From Atriophallophorus winterbourni (taxonomy: Eukaryota; Platyhelminthes; Trematoda; Plagiorchiida; Microphallidae), in NCBI GenBank assembly GCA_013407085.1, contig JACCGJ010000352.1, positions 186,001 to 250,000 of the forward strand: 64,000 bases of DNA, in the 5' to 3' direction. A program made the translations under genes and the position numbers. Under the pieces are notes generated by a model. The model did no database searches. It was not told where the DNA came from and saw nothing but the letters and a program-made list of their open reading frames with translations. Shown piece by piece: positions 29,385 through 41,077 of the stretch. Each line of letters starts with the position of its first letter. The first letter of the stretch is position 1.

Positions 29385-32289
29385 TCAAGACCATATAATT
29401 TCAAAATGAACAAAAAATGGACAATTCTGACGACAGACAACCTGCATATTCACGGGAAAAAGTCTGGGAAAAGCCCAAGCCACAAGGCATCTAAACCCCT
29501 TTTGAATGCACCTATTGATGTGCAAGCTATTAGTTCCTCAGGCAGCTTGTTCCAGAAGCTTACCACTCTTTCACTGAAAAAGTGTTGCCTAAGATTCAGA
29601 CGGCTGTGGTTTTTCGCGAGCTTCAATGTATGTCCTCTAGTTGAGGGGTTGATCGCTCGAGAGAACAGGATTTGACAGCCCTCGTCGCCTAAGCCTTTCA
29701 GGATTTTGAAAGTTTCTATGAGGTCACCCCGTCTAGAAGGTTGGAGAAGAGACCTAAAGAAATTAGACGTTCTTCGTAGGGTTTCCCAAACATACCTTCA
29801 ACCATTTTGGTAGCCAGTCGTTGGACTCTTTCTAATAGTAATATGTCCTTTTGAAAGAAGGGGCTCCAGGCTTGCACGCAGTATTCTAAATGCGGCCTGA
29901 CAATCGCCGTATATAAAGGGATAAACACTTCCGGCGTTCTACATGTCAGAACGGATTTAAGCCTAAAGAGTTCTCCTCTAGCTCGTTGTGCAGCGGTGGC
30001 ACACTGCGCAGCCCATTTGAAGTCCGCTGTTACGACTATACCCAAATCCTTAATCCTCTGAATAGATTGAAAGTCGATCCTACCGTTATTCGCAGTTACT
30101 GTAATTCTGTCGACTGCTGCAGACAACAGATGACATTTACTATAGTTCAGAGGAAGATCCCAATCCTGCGACCATTTAATGACCTTTTCAATATCTCTCA
30201 ACAAATCACCGTGATCACTGGATCCGGTGAATTTGACATCATCAGCAAACATGTAGCAGGGACATGACAACTGCGATGCCAGATCATCGATGAAGATCAG
30301 AAAAAGTATTGGGCCTAATACTGAACCTTGTACCCCACTGGTAACTGTTGCGAATTCAGAGGTAGTATCGCCTACACGGACCTGGAAGGATCTATCACGA
30401 AGAAAACTGGTTATCCAGTCGTGAAGCTTACCAGATATGCCTTTGGCCGAGAGCTTCATCCCTAGGAACCTGTGACTAACCGAGTCGAACGCCTTACTAA
30501 AGTCTAAGTAAAAGACCTCTACCCGTCCGCCTTCATCCAGTGTCTTAGAAACTCGATCTAAAAAGCATAAAAGATTTGAGAGACACGACCTTCCTTTAAG
30601 AAAGCCATGTTGAACCGTGCTTAATGATGAATTGTGCACGAGGTGGCTGCACAATCGATCCCTGATAAGTCTCTCCAAGGTTTTACATAAAACACTAGTC
30701 AAGCTTACCGGTCGGAAATTCTTAACTATGTTTGCGCAACCTCCCTTTGGAATGGGTACGACAATGGCTTTCTTCCAGTCATCTGGTAGGATGCCTTTGC
30801 AGAACGATTCGTTATATAACTCACATAGAGGCCCTGCTAGTACCGTAGATATTTCCTTTACAATTTTAGGATGCACATCGTCAGGTCCGGCGGATTTATT
30901 TCCGTCTAGATTCTTTAGGACACGTGCGACATCATCCGTGCAAAAAACTACTTCGCTTAGTGAGGCACCCATTTCCGTATTAAGAGTTGGGACTGAGTGA
31001 GTCGCATCCCCGCCATCCATTCTATGTACGCTTCGAAAATAATCCAGCAAAACTGCTGCCTTTTCGGGGTCAGAATTGGCTTTCTGGCCATTGTCTAATA
31101 TTAGGGTACCTATGTGCTCCCTTGTCTTACCCTTAGACTGAACATAACTATAATACTTCTTAGGGTACTTTTTAGCAGACTTCGCCAGGTAAGTTTCGTA
31201 GCATCGCTTAAGCTTCCGTTGTAGCTTTACTGTGTTGTTCCTCGAAGCCTTATAGCACGACCAATTTCTATAGGTTGGCAAGGCTGTGTATCTCCGCCAG
31301 TGTCTGTCGCGCCTAATAATGTTGCGTCGCACCGCAGGAGTCCACCAAGGTGGCTTGTTCTTTAGCCGTATAGGTCGGAAAGGACAGTAAAGGTCTTGAA
31401 GACTTAAAATATTGCGCTTAATAACCGACCATTTACTTTCGATGTCATTGGTTTCAGAGAACCAGTCACATCGTAAAGCGGAAAGCCGCACAGCATTCCA
31501 GTCAACTCGATTTAGATTACGCCTGTATTTGACTGGTGGCTTATGAAAACAGAGAATTGCCTGGAATATTATGGTGACATGGTCACTTTTCCCTAAAGGT
31601 GAGTCGTAAGAGAGGTTTTGGACATCTTTAGGACCTTTAGACAAAAGTAGGTCCAGTGTAGATGGTGAATGTCCATCTCTGTACCTAGTTTTCTCACTTA
31701 CGTGCTGATGAAGCGCACTGGAGTGCATCCAATCGAGATATACCTGGGAAATTCTATCACAGGTTGTCTGAGTGTCCCAGTCAATACCCGGTAAGTTGAA
31801 GTCACCTATTAAATAGACTCGTGGGGCAGTTTTGAGCAACCTGGTGAGAAGTTCCCTAAGTTCCTGGTCCTCCTCCTCAGAAGCGCCGGGTGCCCTGTAT
31901 AAGCAGCCTAACGCAAAAGAAAGCTTACCGTCTGTGACGATTGTCGAGACCAGCTGGATGCCGAAGGTGGCCATTTTGATGCCAGAGTCTTGGTATTTAA
32001 TACCATGTTGTAGTAGTATTATAGCTCCTCCTCCGCGTCTACCATCTGGTCTATCCGATCTGATGGCTGTATATGTCGAAAGAAGATCAACTGGAATAAT
32101 GTCTGCATCTTGAAGCCAGGTCTCTGATATACCTAGGATCCTAGATTTACTATTGGAGGCTTTCTGCATTAATTCCAGCCATTTACTACGCACGCTGCAA
32201 GCATTTGTGTATAGTATGCTCACAGCATTTCGATGTACCCCGCCTAATTTCGGACAACCCTCGGGCGCAAAACCCGAGGTATTACCAAG
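29385..32289 (-). CDS. Element 2 ORF2: endonuclease-reverse transcriptase (one late frameshift)
   Basis: Counting from the GTG at 32223, the endonuclease begins YTNACSV (residues 5-11) with ETWL (34-37), then LIGDFNLPGIDW and SDHVTI. RT follows with FRPVSLTSVLCKTLERL, VFYLDFSKAFDSV, SGVQGSVLGP (the usual Pro is missing) and MFADDVKF. The frame stops at 29716, but the C-terminal tail (RRGDLIETFKILKG, FWNKLPEELI) continues in the -1 frame to a stop at 29387-29385. One base was therefore probably lost near 29740, and the full protein would be about 945 residues. No ATG precedes the endonuclease; the frame is open in -1 relative to ORF1 from 32307, and the 5' limit given is the codon after the slippery site. 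Confidence 0.85.
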
Positions 32290-33398
32290 TTTTTTGGTAT
32301 GTCCAAATTAGTGCTGTGTGGAGAATCTACGTCGCTGGAAGGTTGTGGCGTAGAGGTTCTTAATGCAGGAGCGTTGAGCGCATACGAAGCGAGGCTTTCG
32401 TTTGCTGCATCACAACTTAGCCAAGATTCGTCCCCTATATTTTCTACCACCACTTGAGCGTTCTTGATTGAAATATCCGCTGTTGCGGAGTTATTCAATC
32501 GGCGCTTATCAGGGTTGCTCTTCGGTTTTGCTACTTTGCTACCCGAACGCTGGAACGCAAAATAATTTGCTGAAACTGGGCGGCTATCTGGCACCAATCT
32601 ATACAAACCATTTGTATTGGTATGTATTTGGTCGCCTTTAGAGAGAAACAGGTCTCTGTCTCTCTGATTTCTGAATTCCACCAAGATTGGCCTTGCTTGG
32701 TTTCCTTTCTTATACAGACCGATTCTGTGTACCCGAACTATCTGTAGATTGGGCTTAAGGTCTGCCAGACGCAGTAAATTTTGTACGCATTTGCGATCTA
32801 AACTGCGTCGTGCTTTAGCCTCCTGTATAAAAGGCTCTTGCTCGTTATGGATCAGAATGTTTCTGGTCCTGGTTTTCAAACTTTTCTCGGGAAAAGTGCC
32901 TTTTTTCTGCAACGCTCGCAATTCGCTTCGGATTGAAGCCAATTGCGAGTTAATCGTCGCTAAATTATCGAGACGCGGCTCGGTTTTTTTACTTGTTGGG
33001 GAGCGCGGTAACTTTCGAGCTGGCTGGCTCTTTTTCTTACGCTGACTAACAACATTGTTGTTAGTTTTACCCTGACTTTTCCCCGCAGATTTTCCATCCG
33101 CCGGCGTATGCAAGATTGGTTTGTGCGATGCTGCAACTTGCGCGTAAGATCTTTGTGTTGGTTCCTGCAATGTTGCGAGTAATTGGGAAACTTGCTTACG
33201 ATAAGCCTCCCGTGCAACTTCTTTGCATTCCATGCAGACAAATTCGAACCATGTATGGGCTGCATATATGGTGTACTGGTCTTTCGGTATACCAGAGCAC
33301 CTTTGGTGCGCCCAGCGTCTGCATGTACAACACTCAATACCTTTGGCTACATGCTTACCACAACCAGCCTTTAAGCATGGAAAAGTAATTTGAGCCAT
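32244..33398 (-). CDS. Element 2 ORF1: PHD-like zinc-finger, RNA-binding protein
   Basis: This 384-residue protein starts at the ATG at 33398. Residues 8 to about 57 form a PHD-like Cys/His cluster (CLKAGC, ECCTC, WAHQRC, CMEC). A basic Lys/Ser/Arg-rich linker and a short likely coiled coil (LASIRSELRALQK) follow. Next comes the RRM-like fold common in CR1 ORF1 proteins (RNILIHNE, IVRVHRIGLYKKG, RPILVEFRNQRDRDLFL). PHD-bearing ORF1 proteins are established for part of the CR1 group. The stop is at 32246-32244, inside ORF2 of the -1 frame. It probably packages element RNA. Confidence 0.8.
   Translation of the reverse strand: MAQITFPCLKAGCGKHVAKGIECCTCRRWAHQRCSGIPKDQYTIYAAHTWFEFVCMECKEVAREAYRKQVSQLLATLQEPTQRSYAQVAASHKPILHTPADGKSAGKSQGKTNNNVVSQRKKKSQPARKLPRSPTSKKTEPRLDNLATINSQLASIRSELRALQKKGTFPEKSLKTRTRNILIHNEQEPFIQEAKARRSLDRKCVQNLLRLADLKPNLQIVRVHRIGLYKKGNQARPILVEFRNQRDRDLFLSKGDQIHTNTNGLYRLVPDSRPVSANYFAFQRSGSKVAKPKSNPDKRRLNNSATADISIKNAQVVVENIGDESWLSCDAANESLASYALNAPALRTSTPQPSSDVDSPHSTNLDIPKNLVIPRVLRPRVVRN
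32259..32295 (-). promoter_or_regulatory. Candidate -1 programmed frameshift signal (element 2)
   Basis: Slippery heptamer A AAA AAC (32295-32289) in the ORF1 frame (CCA AAA AAC), a 9-nt spacer TTGGTAATA (32288-32280), then a perfect hairpin CCTCGGG / CCCGAGG with a 7-nt loop (32279-32259). The -1 frame leads straight into ORF2. All three parts match the classical architecture. Confidence 0.75.
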
Positions 33399-34699
33399 AA
33401 TGAAAATATATGAAGTATATATTTGTATCTTAGTAATGCAGGTAATATAGATTGCACTTTCACAGAATCGGCAAAATATCGTAATATTTAATCAGCGCGT
33501 GAGAAATACAACCAAGTTGAACGTACCGCGCACACATTTATTCTAACTGTCACTCACTCGCGACTCGACTGAAGACGACATTTTTGCCTTGCGAATTTGT
33601 TTTACTTGGAACAATTGTAGCGACCAAATTGTCACTGTGGAATAGTTTCTGTCACGGAAACTAGTTGCCTGCTACAATCCACGAGATTCTCATACCGAGA
33701 GTGACGAGCGTTTACTATTGGATCCCAAATCAGAACAATACGTCAATTTACGCTGGACAATATTGACAAAGACGATTAACAAGCAAAATATAACAAAACT
33801 CAACGGTAATCGAATACAGGTTTCAATGCAAACCTAACGTGTCCAATAAACGGAAGTCAAACAGCTCAGTTGAGAGCACAAAAAATTACCGTTTTCCAAT
33901 AACGGTAAACACTGGTAACGGACAAATAAAAATGTGCAGAAGTCCAAGTGCAGTTAAACAAAGGAACAATGTTCGCAAAATAAAAACTCTCACATATTTA
34001 ACATTTAGCTTTAACGTTATTTCTAATTTAGAAAACAACCAAGAAATAACACGGGAAAGTTATGACGCAAAAAACTGGATAAGGAACACGGGTGTAGGGT
34101 GGGAAACAAATTTCTCCAGTTCGTTTGATCTTGCTTGACCGAAAGAGGAATTTTCAAGACATCAACGCGGATTCATACAACAATCAAACCGATTATGTTG
34201 TAAGCTCACCAAATCAACAGATTTTCAAGAGAAGTTTCGATGCCTCTTTGACCCTTAACAAGTGCATCGAAGAAAACTATACATCTTGACCCCATGTATC
34301 TACATTTGTCATCCCACCAATCCAAAACAATTCAGGCCTTTTCGATTTTCACCTGATTGTTAAACTGCTCAGTAAGCAATCAAATCTCGTTTTTGCTTGT
34401 TATATTATACGTAGTTCCCATAATATTCTGTGGTTTTTTAATAAAGTTATATGCTTTTTAGACAGTTAAAATTGAATTGAATTAATACATCTCACTGTCA
34501 TACGAGTACTAATGTTTCTTGCCTCAACGGCAACTGCGCCAGAAACGTGGTCAGCTGCATTGATTGCAGATCTTGCTACTGCTAGCTTTACCCTAGCTTC
34601 TATGATGTGCATAAATTTCACTATGGAATCTATGCGAAATACCGCTGGTTACAGTGGTATCGGCAACGCTTAATTGTTGCTCTCTCATCCATACTGGAT
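33399..34699. other. No recognisable gene
   Basis: Probably includes the 5' end of element 2. A 99-codon plus-strand frame (33839-34138) is Asn/Lys/Ser-rich with no domain. Confidence 0.4.
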
Positions 34700-35690
34700 C
34701 AAATTTTCTTAGGATTGATTGGCATTCGTAAGTAAATTAAGACAAAGCACGGCGATTCTGCTGATTCGAAATCTAGAACTCGAAAGGCGCAAGTTTTTAA
34801 CCCAACAGAAACCTTTATAAAGGAATCCAGGACTCTCAGATATATTGATCCCAGTTGTATCGACGATCTTATCAGAATGACGTGTCAGATTCCTTATCCA
34901 CAAACAGTGCGAGTCTACCGTGAAGGAAGATGAAGGATGGTTAACCGCCATCAGCCAATAATCGTTGAATTCTAATACTAGGCGAATCGGAATGCATTTC
35001 TGGCTAGGGCTGATCATATCGACTAATTTACCACTGATAAATTTCTGGTTGAGTTGGAAAAATCTCCCTCCAGGAGTAGACAAAATTTTTCGATTAGAAT
35101 ATAAGAAAAATTAGCAGTAAGAACATCTGCCATTCGTATAGCTGACGTAGCGCAAAACACTATTTAGTCACAGACTATCATACCGAACAGTGCTTTGCAT
35201 CAAATATTACTGTCCGGCCAAGACGATGTTGATTGGCTTATCGTCATTGATGATGAGAGCCAATCCGGTGTTTCCATTAGTTGCTTCTACACGATGGACG
35301 CGACCTCAATTGTCAGATAACGATTCATTAGCTCAACGCAAGAGGCAGTCCAACCTGATGCTTCTGCTCTAACTAACACATCAAAAACGTGCAGCTTCTT
35401 TGGGTACTTTGACTGAAGTTGAAACAGGATCAGTCTCAGAAGCACGAATAACCAGCGCACCAGTATGATGCGCAAATATTCGCAGCATTTAAAATAATTG
35501 AGCTGAACTTTTTCTCCGTGTGTCTGATTTAACGAAAGTGTTATAGCGCTTTCTGAGACCTGGCTGTCCGCGCTTGATGATGTGCCGAAAAACATCACCG
35601 AAAGGTATTTCGTCATAAGATGCGATAGACCTGGCGATAGGAGAGTCGTTGGCGTTGCAATCCTCTTGTAGTATGGTTTTCACAATATGT
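34700..35690 (-). pseudogene. Possible decayed LINE endonuclease region
   Basis: Open pieces of 109 and 124 codons on the minus strand include a LLLEGDFSNS word that may be a degraded GDFN motif, but the other words do not line up convincingly. The strand and identity are tentative; the neighbouring elements are all LINE remnants. Confidence 0.2.
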
Positions 35691-36239
35691 GCACAGGTAT
35701 ATCTCTAGCCAGTGAAAATGTCCAAGTTGTTACGAGTATCTTGACTTGCTACAAGTAATCCCTCACACCCAGTGCAGCCAAATAAGGGATAACCCAGCTA
35801 GTTGAGGCGTTCGATGGTTTGTTTTACTTTGATCCCAGCGTAATAAAATATTTGGTGACGTAATTTTAGGCTTGTAGTCTCGGGTTTAATTCTACAGACT
35901 TCAGAATCTTCCTTTGAGTTATCTAGCGACTCTAATGTAAGTTAAAACTTTTATACAATTTTGAAGTATCTAAAAGAGTGACAAGAAAATCACACACCAC
36001 TGCAGTTCGTGAGAAGGCATCAGATGACGCACTGGTTGACAACTCAAGTATCTAGCTCTACCTGTAAACGGGATGGTGGCAATATAAGCTGGCCCTCACT
36101 TTTGGTTCTCGGAACGCTTGTTTTGCATTATAGCATTTGCTGAAAAATGAATTCGAGTTATCTTAAGACAGGGATGCTAAATCAAATCCGAAAATATTTT
36201 ATAGCTACGCACCGTCAAAAAGCGAAACTAGGGAAATAA

Positions 36240-37280
36240 TCGAAGATTTGAAACTGAAGGATGGAAAAGTAGCTGATACCGACCTGTTTAATGCAACTGC
36301 CTTCTCTAGGTTTTTTAGTAGATTTTAACGACATGATAATTATTCGAATGCCACTGCATTAAATGAGTTGTCCTCTAATGGGCTGAGATATTTAGGGCAC
36401 TCACCATATTCGCATCAACAAATCTGAGGGACTATACGGTATCAATGCAAATATGCTCAGTGGTTATAAAACCGTTGTGCAAGCTTTTAAATTCATTTTT
36501 CGCACATGGAAGTGGTTCTTAGTGAGTGGAAAGAAGCCATGGTCGTGTTGATACACATGGGTGGTTGTATATCAACTCTTGGTAACTATGGACCTGTCAC
36601 CCTGACTGTTGCGTGAAAAATCTATCAGCATCTTTGTCGGCATTCTCAACCTAGTGTAATTCAACATGGATCTCATAAGCGTAGTTCCTAACTGACTAAC
36701 CTTCTTAGTTTTCTCAACACTGTCAGTAAAATGCTGGACGAAATAAAGCCAGTCTAAGCTATCTACAAAGATTCAGCAAGGCTTTCGATTCCGTTAGTGA
36801 CTGCCTGCTAGAAATGAAGCTAGCAGCAAAATGTATACGGAGTAGTCTAATTACTTGAATAAAATGATTCCTCCCAGATAAGACATCCAGAGTTTGAGTA
36901 GGATCTACGTTGTCAAGCTGCACGGACGGGATCAGTGGGGCCGTTCAAGGTTCGGTATTCGGTCCACTTCTACTCCTGATTTTCATCGATGACTTATCGT
37001 TTGCCTTGAAGTGCCAATGCTTCATTTGCTCGTGCAGCGTGAAATTCATTAGATCAACGGGTAAACATACATTAATGCACGACCTTGAGTGAATCATAAA
37101 TTGGTCATATCAGTGCAACCACCCACTGAAACTTAATGAAATACGAGAGCATTGTTTATTCGTGCCTCTGAATCGAATCATGTCCGGTTCTCAATCGTAG
37201 CTGATGAGCAAGTTGCATGTATTTTTAACGTGCTGAGTTTGGTTCGGTTCATATCGCATAGGAATTTATCAGATAGATAT
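36240..37280 (+). pseudogene. CR1-type LINE (element 2 family), RT region, heavily decayed
   Basis: Scattered words on the plus strand match element 2 ORF2 in order: VVLSEWKEAMVVLI and GNYGPVTLTVA, LTNLLSFLNTVSKMLDE, FGPLLLLIFIDDLSFALKCQ (36910-37092) and a final part with no FADD. Numerous stops intervene. Confidence 0.65.
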
Positions 37281-37384
37281 TCTTCTGTATACACTTCTTT
37301 GTAGAATTACATCGAGCTTTTTCTGTGTCAGCCTTATCATTTCTTTTATTGCAACGACAAAAAAACCTCAACTCAACCATCACC

Positions 37385-37510
37385 CGTTCCAATTCCAGGG
37401 TTCCCAAACATAAGTTCTCTACCCGCTATGTTCCAAGTGTATGTAAATGATCTGCCTCATGAGCTCAGCTTGCATTGCCTTATTTGCGCGGACTATATCA
37501 AAGTTCAAAC
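37385..37510 (+). pseudogene. Short RT fragment of a different LINE
   Basis: PAMFQVYVNDLPHELSLHCL then ICADYIKV resembles the motif B-C segment of a CR1-like RT (VYVNDLP...FADDIKV), with the FADD box changed to CADY. Only about 125 bp is left. Confidence 0.55.
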
Positions 37511-39334
37511 TACTATAATACATAGGTATTACAATACAGTATAGTACAGTACATCAAAGCGTATTAGACAATATTTATTGGACGGTAAACAAGCAGATTA
37601 CTGTCAACTGACAGAAATACGCAATTTGTGGACTATAACTTTTATATGCACGTAATTATTCGGCGGTTATCGACTAAATTCGTTGATATTAAACGTGACT
37701 CAGATACTATTGCGACACATCCGCTCAAAACCTAAGAAATTACCAATATAAAATCAGGTACCATGTGCGTGCTGAGCAATTGTCGGTCTTTTTCATTGTC
37801 GTTCATTTTCTGCAACGTTTTTTACTTGTATGAAATCAGTTTTAAATGCAATTGGACAGCAACCTCTCTGTTAACTGAGAAAAAAACTCGACGTTTTGAA
37901 AAATCGGCAACGGCGAGTACACAAAAAGTTAAAGGATTCTAATTTATTCCTTATATATGTGTTCAGTTATTTCACGTCCGTCTTAATTGATTCTGAGATA
38001 CGTTGTCCGGAATCTGCCATACTTTACAGACCGTCAAACAGTTTGTCTTTGACGCTCACGCAGTCTTGAATGTATAGATGCAAACTTGTTCAAGCTGTTT
38101 GACAGTTTTTATCAGACCAGTCACACAACTGATTCGTTTCTTTACAGGACTTTGCCATCCTTACTCTTGATAACCGTGGTTAACTTTTTGTGTCATCAGC
38201 GGAAGGCAATCAGTTTCTTTTAATTACATCAGTCTAAGTTGTTGAAAAACACCCCGACTAAATCGTTTGAAACACCAGTTGTGGCGGAAGAAACGTTCGA
38301 CCGAATTTAATTTAGTAACACTTAATTTATTCAAATATTCATAGCATTTCTAATCCATTCAACATGTTTAGTGATAAAAAATGCTTGTGCTAATCAAGTG
38401 ATCAATTTGAGTAAGAAACTGAGACATTAAATAGTGTTATCATGTTCAGATCGAGCAGCACATCGCCAAATGCTGTCCGTCAAACTTCAAATGCCGCGAA
38501 ATGCCCGTTTGCAGAGATGGTCATTAACACTTGGCAATTTGAAACAACAATTGTTTAAAATAATCTGTCAAGCAGCTATTATATAAAGTACGCTTTTTCT
38601 CGTGTAGATAAAAGCATCGCAAATACTTGTTGGGCAAACAGTGATTATCAGACGCTCATTTACCTTACCGTGTTGAAGCGTTGAATATCCCTCCAATACA
38701 GGATTATGTGATACCGACGCACTAATTAACCTTTTCGAAAATTGATTCACATCTGTCAATGACTGAATATCGGTCTCCAAAACGTGTTCGCATAAACTGA
38801 CGAACTATATCATTTGGCATATTCAGTTGTGTTCAGTACACACAGAACTGACCGTGACTAAGTCATCGATCGAGTCTCAAGTTTTCTTCCAATATACGAC
38901 AGAAGAGCATGCACCGCTTCTACTGGTGTAATCCAAAACGCAACAGATAAATTTCTATTACGAATAGGTGAGAAGAGACATTAGTGCGTTTCAAACACGT
39001 GAAAAATGTGCTAACTATTTATTCATTAATGAAAATCAGTTATTAAAATGTGTTCTTTCTCAAAATACGATGTTGAAGTGAAACATAAAAATTATTTGAT
39101 GAGAACATTCCAGTGCTTGAATAGCCTTCCAATAAATAAGTGCCAATAGTAATTATTTTAGGCATTGTTACTTGCCATTTTCATCCTCTATACATGTTTG
39201 GTGCGATATATTACATATTATTTTGATATTCAGCATTAAAATTCTTCATTATTTTGAAGGTTTTAATTTGGTCCCCTTGTGCACGCCTTGTTTTCGTTGA
39301 AAAGAGATCGAATCTCAGCTAACGTTTCTCTCAC
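37511..39334. other. No recognisable gene; one divergent repeat C copy
   Basis: AT-rich sequence. Near 38820-38960 there is a divergent repeat C copy (GTTCAGTACACACAGAACTGACCG-like words, then TCATCGATCGAGTCTCAAG). Confidence 0.35.
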
Positions 39335-40080
39335 GATTTACCGGTCCAAGTAATTATTTACGAGCGACTTTACTAGCAACCTTTGCTTACAAAAAACACC
39401 TAGTGCCGATCGTAAAGCGAAAGTGTTTATTGCTGTGAAGTCCGTTAACACGTTTTGCAATGGACAACCGATAGTAATGTAACCAAGTTGGGTTACAAGC
39501 ACTGCTCGCTTTACCAACTCAAATGTTTGAGATAATTGCACATGAAAAACTTCTATACTTTTCAATTCACCTAGCCTGTTGGTTACCACATTTGGACAAT
39601 AAAAAAGTTTTTTAGACACGGTATTTTTCAGGAAGCCACGCTGAGCAGAGTGAAGCATCGAACGTACAACTAGACGGCTATAGATCCCATCTTCAATAAT
39701 TCCTTATAGAATTTTAATACAGATTTTAGAAAGTATCCAGTTACGCACTGGGGACCGACTATCACCATCATGTATCGGAATTACTCCTCCCAGCTTCAAA
39801 ATACTTGAAATCAACCGGTGCAATGAAAACATTTGAATGAATGACATACAGGCTTAGCTTGTAACTGCTCAAGATTCCTTATATTTTGGGGTTGAATGAC
39901 GTCTGGCCCAGCATATTTATGTGGGTTAGTTGCTGCAAGAGCAAGTTTACACTCAGTAGATTGGAGTAATGCTATCCGACCTTATGATAACTAGCAGGTT
40001 GAGAATCATTCAGAAATGCTGGAATAATCTCTAAATCGGAGACTGAATTAGGTCACAATGACATTTGATACATCAAAATT
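39335..40080 (-). pseudogene. CR1-type LINE RT fragment, decayed
   Basis: On the minus strand KYAGPDVIQPQNIRNL (near 39920) matches the KSAGPDxIHPKI block. A frame at 39658-39338 begins LHSAQRGFLKN and runs through LGELKSIEVFHVQLSQTFEL, recalling HGFLxxRSC and YLDFSKAFD with the catalytic Asp replaced by Gln. The copy ends before motif B. Confidence 0.6.
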
Positions 40081-40751
40081 CCTAGTTTTACACGAATCAG
40101 GCATTTTGAAGAGATACCCATTAATTACGTAAAATTAATGATGTAATGTAGGCATTTGAATGATCCAGATATTCAAGTAAATAAGGTAGCGTGGATATTC
40201 AGTAAACAATTAGCAATACCTTTATTCTACGGAATTGCTGGCTGTACGCCAATCTGAGAATCCCTTTTAGCCATTCTTGACAATAATCTGTACTGCATTG
40301 TTACATAGAAAATTCAATTTCATTTCCATGAATACTCCTTTCGTGTTAAAAAAGAAAGCTTATCTTCTGTTGCTTCCGTTTTTGTAAAATTCTACTTTAT
40401 CATGTGATAGTGTGGGTTCTTTTGATCTGAATAGGTGCGACACAAGAGTGTTGATTTTCATATTGATTGTTTGCTTGGTTTTCTGAAACCAAGCTGTCGA
40501 ATACATGTTAAGATGACCAGAAAATTTATGAAATTTTTGGATTCGTAGTCTAGATATCATACAACGTTATCATATATTTTATTTGAACTAAAATATAAGT
40601 AAATGATTAGTTTTTGTTACTTTGAAATCGTTAAACTTTATTTGACTCAAATTAAACTGCCAAAGCTTATGGTGTCCAAATTTTAGACCATTGACAACCC
40701 AATCAACACATTCCCAGTTTATTCACTAGATTTCTGCCGTCACTATAGTAC

Positions 40752-41077
40752 TGTAGTAGACTGACTACTACAATACCTACTACACTAAAAACCAAAAAGT
40801 GTTAACGTCAATTGTTTTAGGACCAGTAAAACATAGTTGTTACGCAGCCCCATCCAAGAAGTCTCATCGGACCGGACTTATTGGGTGGGAGCTGTGTAAC
40901 AGTTGTTTTACTGGACTTAAAAACAAGTGACCTCGAGAATTTTTCCTGTTTACGAGTGCTACGTGACTGCTTTTCTGTACCGTTGTACACGTTTTGGCTA
41001 CCGCAATATAATCTTCATTGTCCTGGGTGTTTTCTTCTATCTTCGTGGGACGATATTGTATTAGTCAGTCTACTACA
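40752..41077 (+). mobile_element. Solo LTR C, gypsy-type, with 14-bp terminal inverted repeats
   Basis: It starts TGTAGTAGACTGAC and ends GTCAGTCTACTACA, a perfect 14-bp inverted repeat, longer than usual for an LTR. The 3' half (GCTACGTGACTG, GTACACGTTTTGGCTACCGC) matches LTR D at 55.28 kb. Inside, TTGTTTTAGGACCAGTAAAAC and GTTTTACTGGACTTAAAAAC form a further inverted repeat. Flanks GTAC and GCAC could be a mutated 4-bp target duplication. Confidence 0.6.

Larger units (their letters stand above)
29345..33398 (-). mobile_element. CR1-type non-LTR retrotransposon, element 2, nearly intact
   Basis: A minus-strand element with ORF1 (33398-32244), ORF2 (32289 to about 29385) and a short AT-rich 3' end near 29345-29380. 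ORF2 has a single frameshift near its C-terminus. The 5' limit beyond the ORF1 start is not determined. It belongs to a different family from element 1: it has a zinc-binding ORF1 and only distant ORF2 sequence. Confidence 0.8.

Noticed and set aside
30617..31000. 127-codon plus-strand frame
   Set aside because: It is the antisense shadow of the reverse transcriptase region of element 2 ORF2.
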